A stretch of DNA of 29,154 nt from Woeseiaceae bacterium (GTDB taxonomy: Bacteria; Pseudomonadota; Gammaproteobacteria; Steroidobacterales; Woeseiaceae). Under the pieces are notes generated by a model. The model was given only the letters and a program-made list of their open reading frames with translations, was not told the origin of the DNA and did not search any database. The DNA lies in NCBI GenBank assembly GCA_013138675.1, contig WTCH01000384.1, positions 1 to 29,154 on the forward strand. The letters are read 5' to 3'. Positions 1 to 8,103 of this stretch are shown here, piece by piece. Position numbers and translations under genes: made by a program. How positions within the stretch are numbered: the first letter of the stretch is position 1; each line of letters starts with the position of its first letter.

Positions 1-1
1 T

Positions 2-109
2 CTGACCGAGGTCAACGTCACGAGTCCAACCGGCATTCGTGAACTCGACCAGCAGTTCGATCTGAACATTGCCGGGCTGCTGTTCGACGCGATCCAAAGC
101 GTGACTTAA
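2..109 (+). CDS. gshB: Glutathione synthetase, C-terminal fragment (gene cut by window edge)
   Basis: The first 35 codons before a TAA read LTEVNVTSPTGIRELDQ and continue to a short C-terminal helix. This is the characteristic end of GshB, where the Asn and Ser/Thr-Pro-Thr-Gly segment belongs to the ATP-grasp active site. The enzyme joins gamma-glutamylcysteine and glycine in the cytoplasm using ATP. Only the last ~11% of a normal ~315-residue protein is present. Its place directly upstream of a tonB-like gene and yqgE is the order I recall from Pseudomonas and relatives, which supports the call. The start lies outside the window. Confidence 0.9.
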   Translation: MTEVNVTSPTGIRELDQQFDLNIAGLLFDAIQSVT

Positions 110-153
110 GCGCTTGTTTTACTGACAGAAATATCGGATGATTCCGCGCAGTT

Positions 154-1068
154 ATGGCCACCATCGCCATTAAATTTGACGCGGACGACATTCAGCTCGT
201 GCCGCCACAAGTACCGGACCGGCTTCCGGCGATGCTGTTCCTCGCCGCATTGATCCACGGCATCCTGATCATTGGCGTCACGTTCAACCCTTACCTGCTT
301 GATAACTTCTCGAATGCCATCTCTCTCGAGGTAACAATCGTCGCCGATCCCGACCAGGCTATCGACCGTCCGGATGAGGCTGAATACCTCGCTCAGGCTT
401 CACAGCAGGGCGGAGGCAATACGGTCGAAGAAGTTCGCCCAACCGCACCGCTGCAAAGCGTGTCACCGATCGACAATCTCGGCGAGGAGAATGCCCAGGC
501 ACTGCTTGAAGCGGCATCACACGATGAATCGGCCGATCAGCTTCTCACCACGCAAAGCGAACAGGACCGGCAGGTCGCCGACAATCTGCGCGAGCAACCA
601 CAACCCGACGATTCGACCGCTATCGCGCTGGAGCGTGGCAGCGACCAGACCCTGCCGTTACCGCAGGACGATGAATCGACCTTGCTGATTCACGATGATG
701 ACCCGCGCCAGCTCATCATTAGCGCTGATACACGCGAATCGACAATCGCGGCATACCTCGACAACTGGAAGCGGCGCATCGAGGCCGTTGGCGACGAGTA
801 TTTTCCGGAACTCGGCGATCTTGAAGGACTGACCGGCAGTCCGACCCTCGAAGTCAGCATTGAGGCCTCAGGGCAACTCGCCGAGGTGATCATCCGCCAA
901 TCGAGTGGCTCGACAGTCCTCGACAAGGCCGCACTCGATATCCTTCGCCGCGCCTCGCCGTTTGAGCCGTTCCCGCCCGAGATTCGCGCGGATTACGACC
1001 GGCTGCGATTCGCCTACAAATGGCTGTTCTCCGAGGAAATCGAGGTGGCGACTGCCAGCACAAACTAG
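154..1068 (+). CDS. TonB-family energy-transducing protein (TonB3-like)
   Basis: A 304-residue protein with a single N-terminal membrane segment (about residues 24-46), a long Gln/Asp/Glu-rich periplasmic linker (about 50-195) and a C-terminal TonB domain (about 200-295). The domain shows the YLDNWKRRIE opening, VSIEASGQL strand and SSGSTVLDKAAL helix of TonB C-terminal domains. TonB proteins carry proton-motive energy from ExbB/ExbD to outer-membrane receptors. The linker is acidic and not Pro/Lys-rich as in classical TonB. The gshB-tonB-yqgE context matches P. aeruginosa tonB3, which has been linked to twitching motility, and pilus retraction genes lie 3 kb downstream. No exbB/exbD is nearby. 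The ATG at 154 is used; its ribosome binding site is weak. Confidence 0.85.
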   Translation: MATIAIKFDADDIQLVPPQVPDRLPAMLFLAALIHGILIIGVTFNPYLLDNFSNAISLEVTIVADPDQAIDRPDEAEYLAQASQQGGGNTVEEVRPTAPLQSVSPIDNLGEENAQALLEAASHDESADQLLTTQSEQDRQVADNLREQPQPDDSTAIALERGSDQTLPLPQDDESTLLIHDDDPRQLIISADTRESTIAAYLDNWKRRIEAVGDEYFPELGDLEGLTGSPTLEVSIEASGQLAEVIIRQSSGSTVLDKAALDILRRASPFEPFPPEIRADYDRLRFAYKWLFSEEIEVATASTN

Positions 1069-1086
1069 AAGCGGCCATGGATATTA

Positions 1087-1680
1087 ATGAGGCCGCTTCT
1101 GGTCCATACTGTCCCCATGGGACACGATGGTTCTCTGACAAATCAGTTACTTATCGCCATGCCGGGAATGGCCGATCCAAATTTCAGTACGACCGTAACG
1201 CTGATTTGCGAACATAATGATGAGGGCGCGCTGGGAATCGTCATCAATCGACCCCTCGAACTAAGACTGTCGGGCCTGTTCGAGCAACTCGATGTCAATG
1301 ACCCTGACCCTCAGGCGGCCGGACGACCTGTATTGATGGGTGGACCTGTTGGTCCCGAACGCGGCTTCGTTCTGCATAGCCCCGACAGCTCCTACGAAAA
1401 TACACTCGTGGTCTCGGACAACATACACCTGACCCTGTCACGCGACGTCATCGATGCGATGGCAAGCGGTGATGGGCCTGACCAGTCACTTGTTGCACTC
1501 GGTTATGCCGGCTGGCAACCTGGCCAGATTGAAACCGAGATGCTTGCCAACTCGTGGCTCAACGTACCGGCGTCGCCCGCCATCGTCTTCGATATGGCTT
1601 TCAATGACAGGTGGATGTCCGCCGCCCAGACGTTGGGCATCGACATCAGCCAGATCTCGCCTGATGCCGGACATGCCTGA
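1087..1680 (+). CDS. yqgE: YqgE/AlgH family protein (UPF0301)
   Basis: A 197-residue member of the YqgE/AlgH family. Signature stretches are LLIAMPGMADPNF (about residues 18-30), CEHNDEGALGIVINRP, GGPVGPERGFVLH and SLVALGYAGWQPGQ. The biochemical function is unknown; the P. aeruginosa homologue AlgH was named from alginate regulation. The start is uncertain: ATG 1087 and in-frame ATG 1117 are both possible, neither has a clear Shine-Dalgarno sequence, and 1117 would give an N-terminus closer to the usual family length. The 3' end overlaps the start of ruvX, as expected for the common yqgE-ruvX operon. Confidence 0.93.
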   Translation: MRPLLVHTVPMGHDGSLTNQLLIAMPGMADPNFSTTVTLICEHNDEGALGIVINRPLELRLSGLFEQLDVNDPDPQAAGRPVLMGGPVGPERGFVLHSPDSSYENTLVVSDNIHLTLSRDVIDAMASGDGPDQSLVALGYAGWQPGQIETEMLANSWLNVPASPAIVFDMAFNDRWMSAAQTLGIDISQISPDAGHA

Positions 1681-2122
1681 CGGCGGCCAGGGTTCGCCCG
1701 AAACGATACTCGCATTTGATTTCGGCCTGCGGCGTATTGGTGTAGCCGTCGGTCAGTCCGTTACGTCATCAGCAAGCCCGCTTGGGGTCGTTGCCAATAC
1801 AGAGCAGGGGCCTGACTTCGATGCCATCTCAACGATCGTCAATGAATGGCGGCCCTCGCGACTCATCGTTGGGCTGCCCATGAATGCAGATGGCTCGCCC
1901 GGCAAAATGCAGACCCATGTCGAAGAATTCATTGGCGAACTCTCCCGCTATCAGATCAAAATCGACACGGTCGACGAACGCTACACATCCATCGAGGCAG
2001 AGACGGTTTTGAAGAGCGCCAGGGCCTCCGGAAGCCGCGGTCGAATATCGAAGGAGATGATCGACAGCGCGGCGGCCGTTTTCATTGCCGAACGATTTCT
2101 CACCGGACGAACGAACGTGTAG
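1673..2122 (+). CDS. ruvX: Putative pre-16S rRNA nuclease / Holliday junction resolvase-like protein YqgF
   Basis: About 149 residues with the RNase H-like fold of the YqgF/RuvX family. ILAFDFGLRRIGVAVG places the first catalytic Asp near residue 16, followed by IVGLPMNADGSPG, VDERYTSIEAE with its acidic residue, and a C-terminal MIDSAAAVFI helix with the last conserved Asp. The family is involved in 16S rRNA 5' maturation and was also proposed to act on Holliday junctions. The open frame extends far upstream inside yqgE, but the family N-terminus fits a start at ATG 1673 or ATG 1664. Either gives a short overlap with the yqgE stop, so the pair is probably translationally coupled. Confidence 0.92.
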   Translation: MPDGGQGSPETILAFDFGLRRIGVAVGQSVTSSASPLGVVANTEQGPDFDAISTIVNEWRPSRLIVGLPMNADGSPGKMQTHVEEFIGELSRYQIKIDTVDERYTSIEAETVLKSARASGSRGRISKEMIDSAAAVFIAERFLTGRTNV

Positions 2123-2134
2123 GATTGCCTCGCC

Positions 2135-3133
2135 ATGCAAGTAATCGAAGCATTTGCCCCGACCGAAAACGTGGCCAACCTGCAGCTCAATACGGATGGC
2201 GACCTGCGCCATTTGCTGACCTTGCAGGGCCTCGACAAATCCATGCTCATTGATCTTCTGGACGACGCCCAGCGTTTCGTAACCGAGCCTGGCGAGCCCA
2301 CATCGCGCAGCAAGTCACTCGATGGGCGTACTGTTGCCAACTTGTTCTTCGAACCGAGTACCCGTACGCGCGCATCGTTTGACCTGGCCGGCAAGCGCCT
2401 CGGCGCCGACGTCCTGAATCTCGACGTCAATCAATCCTCCCGCAAGAAAGGCGAGAGCATTCTCGACACTGTCTACACGCTCCAGGCAATGTATGTCGAC
2501 GTCATGGTTGTTCGCGATGCCAGCGCGGGCGTGCCGTCGTACATCGCACGTCACGTCAATGATCATGTCAGCATACTGAATGCGGGCGAAGCAGAAGCGT
2601 CGCACCCCACGCAGGGATTGCTTGATCTCCTGACGATCCGCCAGCGCAAGGGCCGCTTCGAGGATCTGACCGTCGCGATCGTCGGTGACATCATGCATTC
2701 GCGCGTCGCCAGGTCAGCGGCACACGGTCTGACGACGCTCGGAGTCGGTGAGCTGCGCCTGATTTCGCCACCGGCGCTCGCGCCCGATCCCGACGACATG
2801 CCGAACGCACGACTGCTCGACAATCTCGACGAAGGGCTGCGGGACGCTGATGTCGTCATGGCATTGCGCATCCAGCGTGAACGCATAGGTAGTCTCGACG
2901 GAATACCTGGCATTGATGAGTATTACGCCAATTACGGCATTAGCGCCGAGCGCATGAAGAGCGCCGCGCCGGACGCCATCGTCATGCACCCGGGACCAAT
3001 GAACCGTGGTATTGAAATCGAATCGGCACTCGCCGACAGCCCGGCATCCGCCATCACGAGACAGGTCGCCAACGGGGTCGCCGTGCGCATGGCCGTACTC
3101 GAACGGGTCTGCAAGTCGATGGACAGGCGTTGA
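2135..3133 (+). CDS. pyrB: Aspartate carbamoyltransferase catalytic subunit
   Basis: A 332-residue transcarbamylase catalysing carbamoyl phosphate + aspartate to N-carbamoyl-aspartate, the committed step of pyrimidine synthesis. The carbamoyl-phosphate loop STRTR is at about 75-79, the SSRKKGES loop at about 101-108, HPTQ at 157-160, and the aspartate domain has LRIQRER and HPGPMNRG. The short N-terminal extension resembles the Pseudomonas-type (class A) enzyme, which normally assembles with a PyrC or inactive PyrC' partner. Here no pyrC, pyrR or pyrI is adjacent; the next gene is a PyrK-like flavoprotein whose TTG start overlaps the pyrB stop. AGGA at the ruvX stop can serve as ribosome binding site. 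Confidence 0.96.
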   Translation: MQVIEAFAPTENVANLQLNTDGDLRHLLTLQGLDKSMLIDLLDDAQRFVTEPGEPTSRSKSLDGRTVANLFFEPSTRTRASFDLAGKRLGADVLNLDVNQSSRKKGESILDTVYTLQAMYVDVMVVRDASAGVPSYIARHVNDHVSILNAGEAEASHPTQGLLDLLTIRQRKGRFEDLTVAIVGDIMHSRVARSAAHGLTTLGVGELRLISPPALAPDPDDMPNARLLDNLDEGLRDADVVMALRIQRERIGSLDGIPGIDEYYANYGISAERMKSAAPDAIVMHPGPMNRGIEIESALADSPASAITRQVANGVAVRMAVLERVCKSMDRR

Positions 3134-4017
3134 CGACAGCCGCACAGAAAAAAGCACAGAGTAACCGCGGAACCCTGTTCGTCGAAGATGGCGAATTGAT
3201 CTCCACGCAGACGTATCCCGGTGAGCAGTTCATCATGCGCATTCGGGCGCCAAAGTGTGCCGCAGCAGCAATACCGGGCAGTTTCGTTCACGTCACCTGC
3301 GACGCGACTCTGCCGATGCGACGCCCACTGTCTATCATGCGCGCAGACGATGACTGGATAGAGGTACTTTACAAGATCGTTGGCGAGGGGCTGCATCTGC
3401 TCGCAGACAAGAAACCCGGCGACATAATCAACATTCTGGGACCTGTCGGACAGCCCTTCAAGCCCTCAGCCAAGCGGCCAAAATGCCTTTTGATTGGCGG
3501 CGGCGTAGGAATTCCGCCCATCGTATTTCTTGCAGAAACGCTGCTGGACGAGCAATGGGCGCCGCTGGCGATTCTCGGGTCCGAGCTGCCGTTTCCATTT
3601 GGCCTGGAGAAATCCTGCATCGAATTGTCCTGGCTGGACGACGACATCGTCAGTACGATGCCATTGCTCGAAGACTGGGGCGTGCCAGCACGCCTGACGA
3701 GCTTGTCAGGCTTCGACGGTTGCTATCGCGGTTACGTCACCGATCTCGCAAACAAGTGGCTGCAGAGCCTGAGCGCAGATGAACGCCGACAAGTGGAAAT
3801 TTTTGCCTGCGGGCCGACCGCCATGCTCAAGGCTGTCGCCGCATTGAGCGAACAGTACGACGTACCGTGCCAGGTATCGCTGGAGGAATTCATGGCCTGC
3901 GCTGTGGGTGGTTGTGCCGGCTGCACCGTGGAGATTACGACACCCGAGGGCCCTGCGATGAAGCGTGTTTGCGTTGACGGACCCGTCTTAGACGCATCCA
4001 CGGTTGTTTGGAACTAG
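3130..4017 (+). CDS. PyrK-like dihydroorotate dehydrogenase electron transfer subunit (FAD / [2Fe-2S] oxidoreductase)
   Basis: A 295-residue protein of the ferredoxin-NADP reductase superfamily. It has the FAD motif RRPLSI (about 64-69), GEGLHLL (85-91), the nucleotide-binding GGGVGIPP (123-130) and CGP (227-229). A C-terminal iron-sulfur segment holds Cys257, 262, 265 and 281 in C-x4-C-x2-C-x15-C spacing, typical of PyrK. PyrK passes electrons from the class 1B dihydroorotate dehydrogenase to NAD. The start is probably TTG 3130, which overlaps the pyrB TGA; no upstream ATG fits and the first internal Met would remove part of the flavin domain. No pyrD is visible here, so the partner is unknown. 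It could serve another oxidoreductase. Confidence 0.82.
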   Translation: MTTAAQKKAQSNRGTLFVEDGELISTQTYPGEQFIMRIRAPKCAAAAIPGSFVHVTCDATLPMRRPLSIMRADDDWIEVLYKIVGEGLHLLADKKPGDIINILGPVGQPFKPSAKRPKCLLIGGGVGIPPIVFLAETLLDEQWAPLAILGSELPFPFGLEKSCIELSWLDDDIVSTMPLLEDWGVPARLTSLSGFDGCYRGYVTDLANKWLQSLSADERRQVEIFACGPTAMLKAVAALSEQYDVPCQVSLEEFMACAVGGCAGCTVEITTPEGPAMKRVCVDGPVLDASTVVWN

Positions 4018-5072
4018 CCGCCGAAGTTGATCTTCGCTTCGAGATTCGCACGTGAATCGGCATGTGACATCGCCTCTTCGAGCGTGATCGTGCCGGCCTT
4101 GTAGAGGTCCAGCAGCGCGTCGTCGAATGTTTTCATTCCCTGCTCGCCACTGTCCTTGTGCGCATCCTTCACCCCTGCGATGTCGCCTTTAAGCATCAGG
4201 TCCTTGATGTGTGGTGTATTCAGCATGAGCTCGACGGCGGCGACGAGCTTGCCACTGCGAGAACGCACGAGTCGCTGCGATAGAACGGCGCGCAAGTAGT
4301 GCGCGAGATCCATGAACACCTGCCCATGCTGTTCCTGCGGGAAGAAGTTGATGATTCGGTCGAGTGTTTCCGACGCATTGTTCGAGTGCAAAGTGGCCAC
4401 GACCAGGTGACCGGTACCGGCCATGTCCAGCGCAGCCTGCATGGACTCTGTATCGCGAATCTCACCGATCTGAATCAGATCGGGCGCGGCGCGCATCGCA
4501 CTCTTCAGTGCCCGTCCGTATGACTTTGTATCCAGCCCGACCTCACGCTGGTTGACGATCGACTTCTTGTTGGGGTGCAGGAACTCAATCGGGTCTTCAA
4601 TCGTAATAATGTGCGAAGACGTCTTCTCATTGCGGTGATTTACCATTGCCGCAAGCGTCGTTGACTTGCCGCAACCGGTCGCACCCACCATCAGGATGAG
4701 GCCACGACGCAGCATGATCAGGTCCTTGAGCTGCTCCGGCATATCGAGTTCATCTAGAGTTGGCAATTCCGACGTGATGTAACGCAACACCATCGCAACG
4801 TTACCGCGTTGGTGGAAAACGTTGACGCGAAACCGGCCCAGTCCAGGCTCAGATATCGCGAAATCGATCTCGAGCTCTCGTGTAAAACTCTCGAGCTGAC
4901 CCTCTGTCATGAGTTCAAATGCCGCCTGCTTGACCATCTTGGGCGTCATCTCGAGCTTGTTGACCGGCATGATCTTGCCGTCAATTTTTATTTTCGCAGG
5001 AGAAAACGGGGCGAAGAAAAGGTCCGACGCCTTTTTTTCTACCATCAATTTGAATAGCGGCTTAACGTTCAT
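4014..5072 (-). CDS. PilT/PilU-family pilus retraction ATPase (third paralogue)
   Basis: A 352-residue hexameric motor ATPase of the PilT/VirB11 family. Walker A is GATGCGKST (about 130-138), with Cys where most members have Ser. The Asp box is IITIEDPIEF (155-164), Walker B LIQIGEIRD (199-207), and the His box starts at GTGHLVVATLHS (219-230). The AIRNLIRE motif of PilT is replaced by HIKDLMLKG (288-296), as in PilU-like proteins. It is last in a pilT-pilU-pilU-like series, 21 bases after pilU, and presumably powers or modulates type IV pilus retraction at the inner membrane. Its stop codon shares the palindrome CTAG with the convergent PyrK-like gene. The ribosome binding site is weak, suggesting coupling to upstream pilU. 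Confidence 0.9.
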   Translation of the reverse strand: MNVKPLFKLMVEKKASDLFFAPFSPAKIKIDGKIMPVNKLEMTPKMVKQAAFELMTEGQLESFTRELEIDFAISEPGLGRFRVNVFHQRGNVAMVLRYITSELPTLDELDMPEQLKDLIMLRRGLILMVGATGCGKSTTLAAMVNHRNEKTSSHIITIEDPIEFLHPNKKSIVNQREVGLDTKSYGRALKSAMRAAPDLIQIGEIRDTESMQAALDMAGTGHLVVATLHSNNASETLDRIINFFPQEQHGQVFMDLAHYLRAVLSQRLVRSRSGKLVAAVELMLNTPHIKDLMLKGDIAGVKDAHKDSGEQGMKTFDDALLDLYKAGTITLEEAMSHADSRANLEAKINFGG

Positions 5073-5093
5073 TTAAGTCATCGTCCGTGAGGC

Positions 5094-6251
5094 TCAGAAA
5101 GTCTGAGCAGAATCCTCTTCCACGATATTGAGGGTCTCTGACTGTTGGTCGGCAATCGAAGAATCGCGCTTACTCTCAAGTTTGACGCGCAGGCGCAACT
5201 CGTTCTTCGAGTCAGCGTTACGCATGGCTTCTTCGTAGGAAATCATGCTCTGCTCATAAAGGTCGAACAAAGACTGGTCGAAGGTCTGCATGCCGAGACG
5301 CGTTGACTTGGCCATAATCTCCTTGATCGAGCCGACTTTACCCTTGAATATCAAATCGGCAACCAGCGGCGTATTGAGCATGATCTCCATTGCTGCAACA
5401 CGACCGACACCGCCCTCTCTGGGCACGAGTCGCTGCGAGATAAAAGCCTTGGCATTCAGCGAGATGTCCATCAGCAATTGCTGGCGGCGCTCCTCGGGGA
5501 AAAAGTTGATGATTCGATCGAGTGCCTGGTTCGCGCTGTTCGCGTGAAGAGTTGCGAGGCACAAATGGCCGGTTTCTGCGAACTGAATGCCGTACCCCAT
5601 CGTGTCGCGATCGCGAATCTCACCGATCAGTATGACGTCAGGTGCCTGGCGAAGCGTATTCTTGAGCGCCGCGTGCCAGGTTTCCGTATCGACCCCGACC
5701 TCTCGCTGCGTAATGACACAGCCTTTGTGAGGATGGACATACTCGACCGGGTCCTCAATCGAAACGATATGGCCGCGCGAGTTCTCGTTGCGATGCCCGA
5801 TCATCGCGGCGAGCGTTGTCGACTTACCTGATCCGGTACCGCCAACAACGATACAAAGACCGCGCTTGTTCATTACGACATCTTTGAGAATAGGCGGTAG
5901 CTCAAGGTCCTCGAGCGTCGGGATTTCGGTGGTAATGGTCCGAAGAACGGCACCAACGTGACCTTGCTGAATGAAAGCGCTAACACGGAAGCGGCCAATG
6001 CCTTGCGGCGCGATAGCAAAATTGCACTCTTTCGTCGCGTCGAATTCTTTAATCTGCTTATCGTTCATGATCGAGCGAACCATGATGGCCGCCTGATCAG
6101 AACTCAGGGGATTATCGGTCGCCTTGTGAATCGTACCGTCGACCTTGATCGCCGGCGGAAAACCCTTGGTCAGGAATAAATCCGAGCCTTCACGCTCGAC
6201 CATTTTCCTGAGCAGATTCTGCGTCAGTCGTATCGCTTGTTCGCGTTCCAT
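5094..6251 (-). CDS. pilU: Type IV pilus retraction ATPase PilU
   Basis: A 385-residue PilT-family ATPase closely resembling Pseudomonas PilU in sequence and length. The opening REGSDLFLTKGFPPAIKVDG, Walker A GGTGSGKST (about 137-145), the Asp box VSIEDPVEYVHPH, Walker B VILIGEIRD (206-214) and His box TGHLCLATLH are all present. It has the Ser/Asp/Glu-rich C-terminal tail typical of PilU beyond the motor domain. PilU works with PilT in pilus depolymerisation. It starts 37 bases after the pilT stop, so both are likely cotranscribed. It lacks the PilT-specific AIRNLIRE motif; the equivalent is LVADLIFKG. Confidence 0.93.
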   Translation of the reverse strand: MEREQAIRLTQNLLRKMVEREGSDLFLTKGFPPAIKVDGTIHKATDNPLSSDQAAIMVRSIMNDKQIKEFDATKECNFAIAPQGIGRFRVSAFIQQGHVGAVLRTITTEIPTLEDLELPPILKDVVMNKRGLCIVVGGTGSGKSTTLAAMIGHRNENSRGHIVSIEDPVEYVHPHKGCVITQREVGVDTETWHAALKNTLRQAPDVILIGEIRDRDTMGYGIQFAETGHLCLATLHANSANQALDRIINFFPEERRQQLLMDISLNAKAFISQRLVPREGGVGRVAAMEIMLNTPLVADLIFKGKVGSIKEIMAKSTRLGMQTFDQSLFDLYEQSMISYEEAMRNADSKNELRLRVKLESKRDSSIADQQSETLNIVEEDSAQTF

Positions 6252-6288
6252 CTACCCTATCTCCCTTAAGAACAGCCTGTTGCTGTTC

Positions 6289-7329
6289 CTAGAAATTCTC
6301 TTTCTGCACCGCACGGAACCGAGCTTCTTCCTTGTTGATCAGTCCCTTCGCCATCAACTCCGAAAGATTCTGATCGAGCGTGTGCATGCCATGGCCCTGG
6401 CCTGTCTGAATGGCTGAGTACATTTGCGCAATCTTGCCTTCGCGAATCAGGTTTCGAATGGCCGGTGTTCCGATCATAATTTCGTGTGCCGCGATTCGCC
6501 CACCACCGACCTTTTTGAGTAGCGTCTGTGAGATAACCGCACGCAGCGATTCGGACAACATGGATCTAACCATTTCCTTTTCAGCGGCAGGAAACACGTC
6601 GACAATACGATCGATGGTTTTTGCGGCCGAACTCGTGTGCAACGTGCCGAATACAAGGTGTCCGGTTTCTGCGGCGGTTAGCGCCAGCCGAATAGTCTCA
6701 AGGTCACGTAGCTCGCCGACGAGAATCACGTCCGGGTCTTCGCGCAAAGCTGAGCGCAGCGCTTCGTTAAAGCCCAACGTGTCGCGATGTACTTCGCGCT
6801 GATTGATCAGGCATTTCTTGGATTCGTGTACGAATTCGATTGGGTCTTCAATCGTCAAAATATGGTCTGGCTTGTTGTCGTTGATGTAATCGACCATCGC
6901 AGCCAATGTGGTCGACTTGCCGGACCCGGTTGGTCCGGTTACCAAGACGATCCCACGGGGATGCATCGAGATATCCTTGAAGATTGACGGTGCGCCCAGG
7001 TCATCGAGTGTCAGGATCTCTGAGGGAATGGTACGAAAGACGGCAGCCGAGCCGCGATTCTGGTTAAACGCGTTCACACGAAAACGAGCGAGTTTCGGGA
7101 TTTCAAACGAGAAATCCGTCTCGAGAAATTCCTCGTAGTCCTTGCGCTGCTTGTCATTCATGATGTCGTACACCATGCTATTGACATCTTTATGAGTCAG
7201 CGCGGGCATGTTGACACGCTTGATGTCGCCATCAACACGAATCATCGGCGGCACACCGCCTGACAAGTGCAGGTCAGAGGCGTTGTTTTTTACCGTGAAC
7301 GACAGTAACTGAGCAACGTCGACGGCCAT
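6289..7329 (-). CDS. pilT: Type IV pilus twitching motility ATPase PilT
   Basis: A 346-residue retraction motor. SDLHLSGG near residue 18, Walker A GPTGSGKST (132-140), Asp box LTIEDPIEFVH, Walker B VILVGELRD (201-209), His box TGHLVFGTLH, and the diagnostic PilT motif AIRNLIREGK (290-299) are all visible. It drives pilus retraction, twitching, surface sensing and DNA uptake. It is first of three same-strand family members and divergent from yggS, as in Pseudomonas. The ATG at 7329 has a GAGGGA ribosome binding site. No pilus structural genes are in the window. Confidence 0.96.
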   Translation of the reverse strand: MAVDVAQLLSFTVKNNASDLHLSGGVPPMIRVDGDIKRVNMPALTHKDVNSMVYDIMNDKQRKDYEEFLETDFSFEIPKLARFRVNAFNQNRGSAAVFRTIPSEILTLDDLGAPSIFKDISMHPRGIVLVTGPTGSGKSTTLAAMVDYINDNKPDHILTIEDPIEFVHESKKCLINQREVHRDTLGFNEALRSALREDPDVILVGELRDLETIRLALTAAETGHLVFGTLHTSSAAKTIDRIVDVFPAAEKEMVRSMLSESLRAVISQTLLKKVGGGRIAAHEIMIGTPAIRNLIREGKIAQMYSAIQTGQGHGMHTLDQNLSELMAKGLINKEEARFRAVQKENF

Positions 7330-7349
7330 ATTTTTCCCTCATAGTGGAC

Positions 7350-7373
7350 AGCCGGACTTACCATAACCCGGCT
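7350..7373. repeat. Inverted repeat in the pilT leader
   Basis: Two perfect 6-base arms, AGCCGG at 7350-7355 and CCGGCT at 7368-7373, are separated by 12 bases. They sit between the candidate pilT promoter and the pilT ribosome binding site, so a pilT transcript would carry a small stem-loop. It could equally be an operator between the two divergent genes. No T-tract follows on either strand. Confidence 0.35.
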
Positions 7374-7386
7374 CGGATTTGAGCCT

Positions 7387-7392
7387 AGTATA
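7387..7392 (-). promoter_or_regulatory. Candidate -10 element for the pilT operon
   Basis: On the minus strand this reads TATACT, one mismatch from the sigma-70 -10 consensus. A start about 7 bases downstream would give a pilT leader of roughly 50 bases. No good -35 hexamer is present at 16-18 bases, so the site would be activator-dependent or weak. It lies within the 84-base divergent spacer shared with yggS. Confidence 0.35.
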
Positions 7393-7413
7393 GCGAAGCA
7401 CCGGGAGCAAAAC

Positions 7414-8103
7414 GTGATTGGAGTCACGGAAAACTTGCGAAAAATCCGAGATTTGCTGGCGAAAACTGCTGTGGATGCGGGCCGTAGCGCCGAGGCGGTG
7501 CAATTGCTTGCCGTCAGCAAGAAACAGCCTCTTTCGAGCATTATCGAGGCCGCCGCCGCCGGCCAGCGAGATTTCGGCGAAAATCAGGTCGCTGAGGGCG
7601 TTGAAAAGATTGCGACTATTGCCGATGACAAACTGGTATGGCATTTCATTGGCCATCTGCAGACCAACAAAACCCGGGTCGTCGCAGAGCATTTCGACTG
7701 GGTACACTCAGTCGAGCGACTCAAAACCGCCCGGCGCCTGTCCGACCAGCGACCGGCAAGTCTTCCCGAACTCAACGTGTGTGTACAAGTTAACGTCGAC
7801 AATGAACCTAGCAAATCCGGTGTCACCATTGACGGCACGCTGGACCTCGTCAGGGAGATACTCGAACTGCCACGGCTTCATTTACGCGGCCTGATGTGTT
7901 TGCCGGCCATTCGCGACGACTTCGAAGAGCAGCGCAAGCCATTCCGGCAGTTGCGCCGCCTCGCTAATCAGCTTCGTGCCAACGGAATCCCTACCGACAC
8001 TCTAAGCATGGGTATGAGCGCTGATTTTCGCGCCGCAATTTTTGAAGACAGTACAATGGTGAGACTGGGAACAGCTATCTTCGGAGCCAGAACAGAACAA
8101 TGA
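7414..8103 (+). CDS. yggS: YggS/PLPBP family pyridoxal phosphate homeostasis protein
   Basis: A 229-residue fold-type III PLP protein. LLAVSKKQP carries the PLP lysine at about residue 36. Further family marks are DFGENQVAEGVEK, WHFIGHLQTNK, VQVNVDNEPSKSG, GLMCLPA and the phosphate-binding SMGMSADFRAAI near the C-terminus. It has no known catalytic activity; homologues balance vitamin B6 and amino-acid pools. The GTG start at 7414 has a GGGAG ribosome binding site six bases upstream. It overlaps proC by an ATGA junction, forming the conserved yggS-proC-yggT operon. Confidence 0.95.
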   Translation: MIGVTENLRKIRDLLAKTAVDAGRSAEAVQLLAVSKKQPLSSIIEAAAAGQRDFGENQVAEGVEKIATIADDKLVWHFIGHLQTNKTRVVAEHFDWVHSVERLKTARRLSDQRPASLPELNVCVQVNVDNEPSKSGVTIDGTLDLVREILELPRLHLRGLMCLPAIRDDFEEQRKPFRQLRRLANQLRANGIPTDTLSMGMSADFRAAIFEDSTMVRLGTAIFGARTEQ

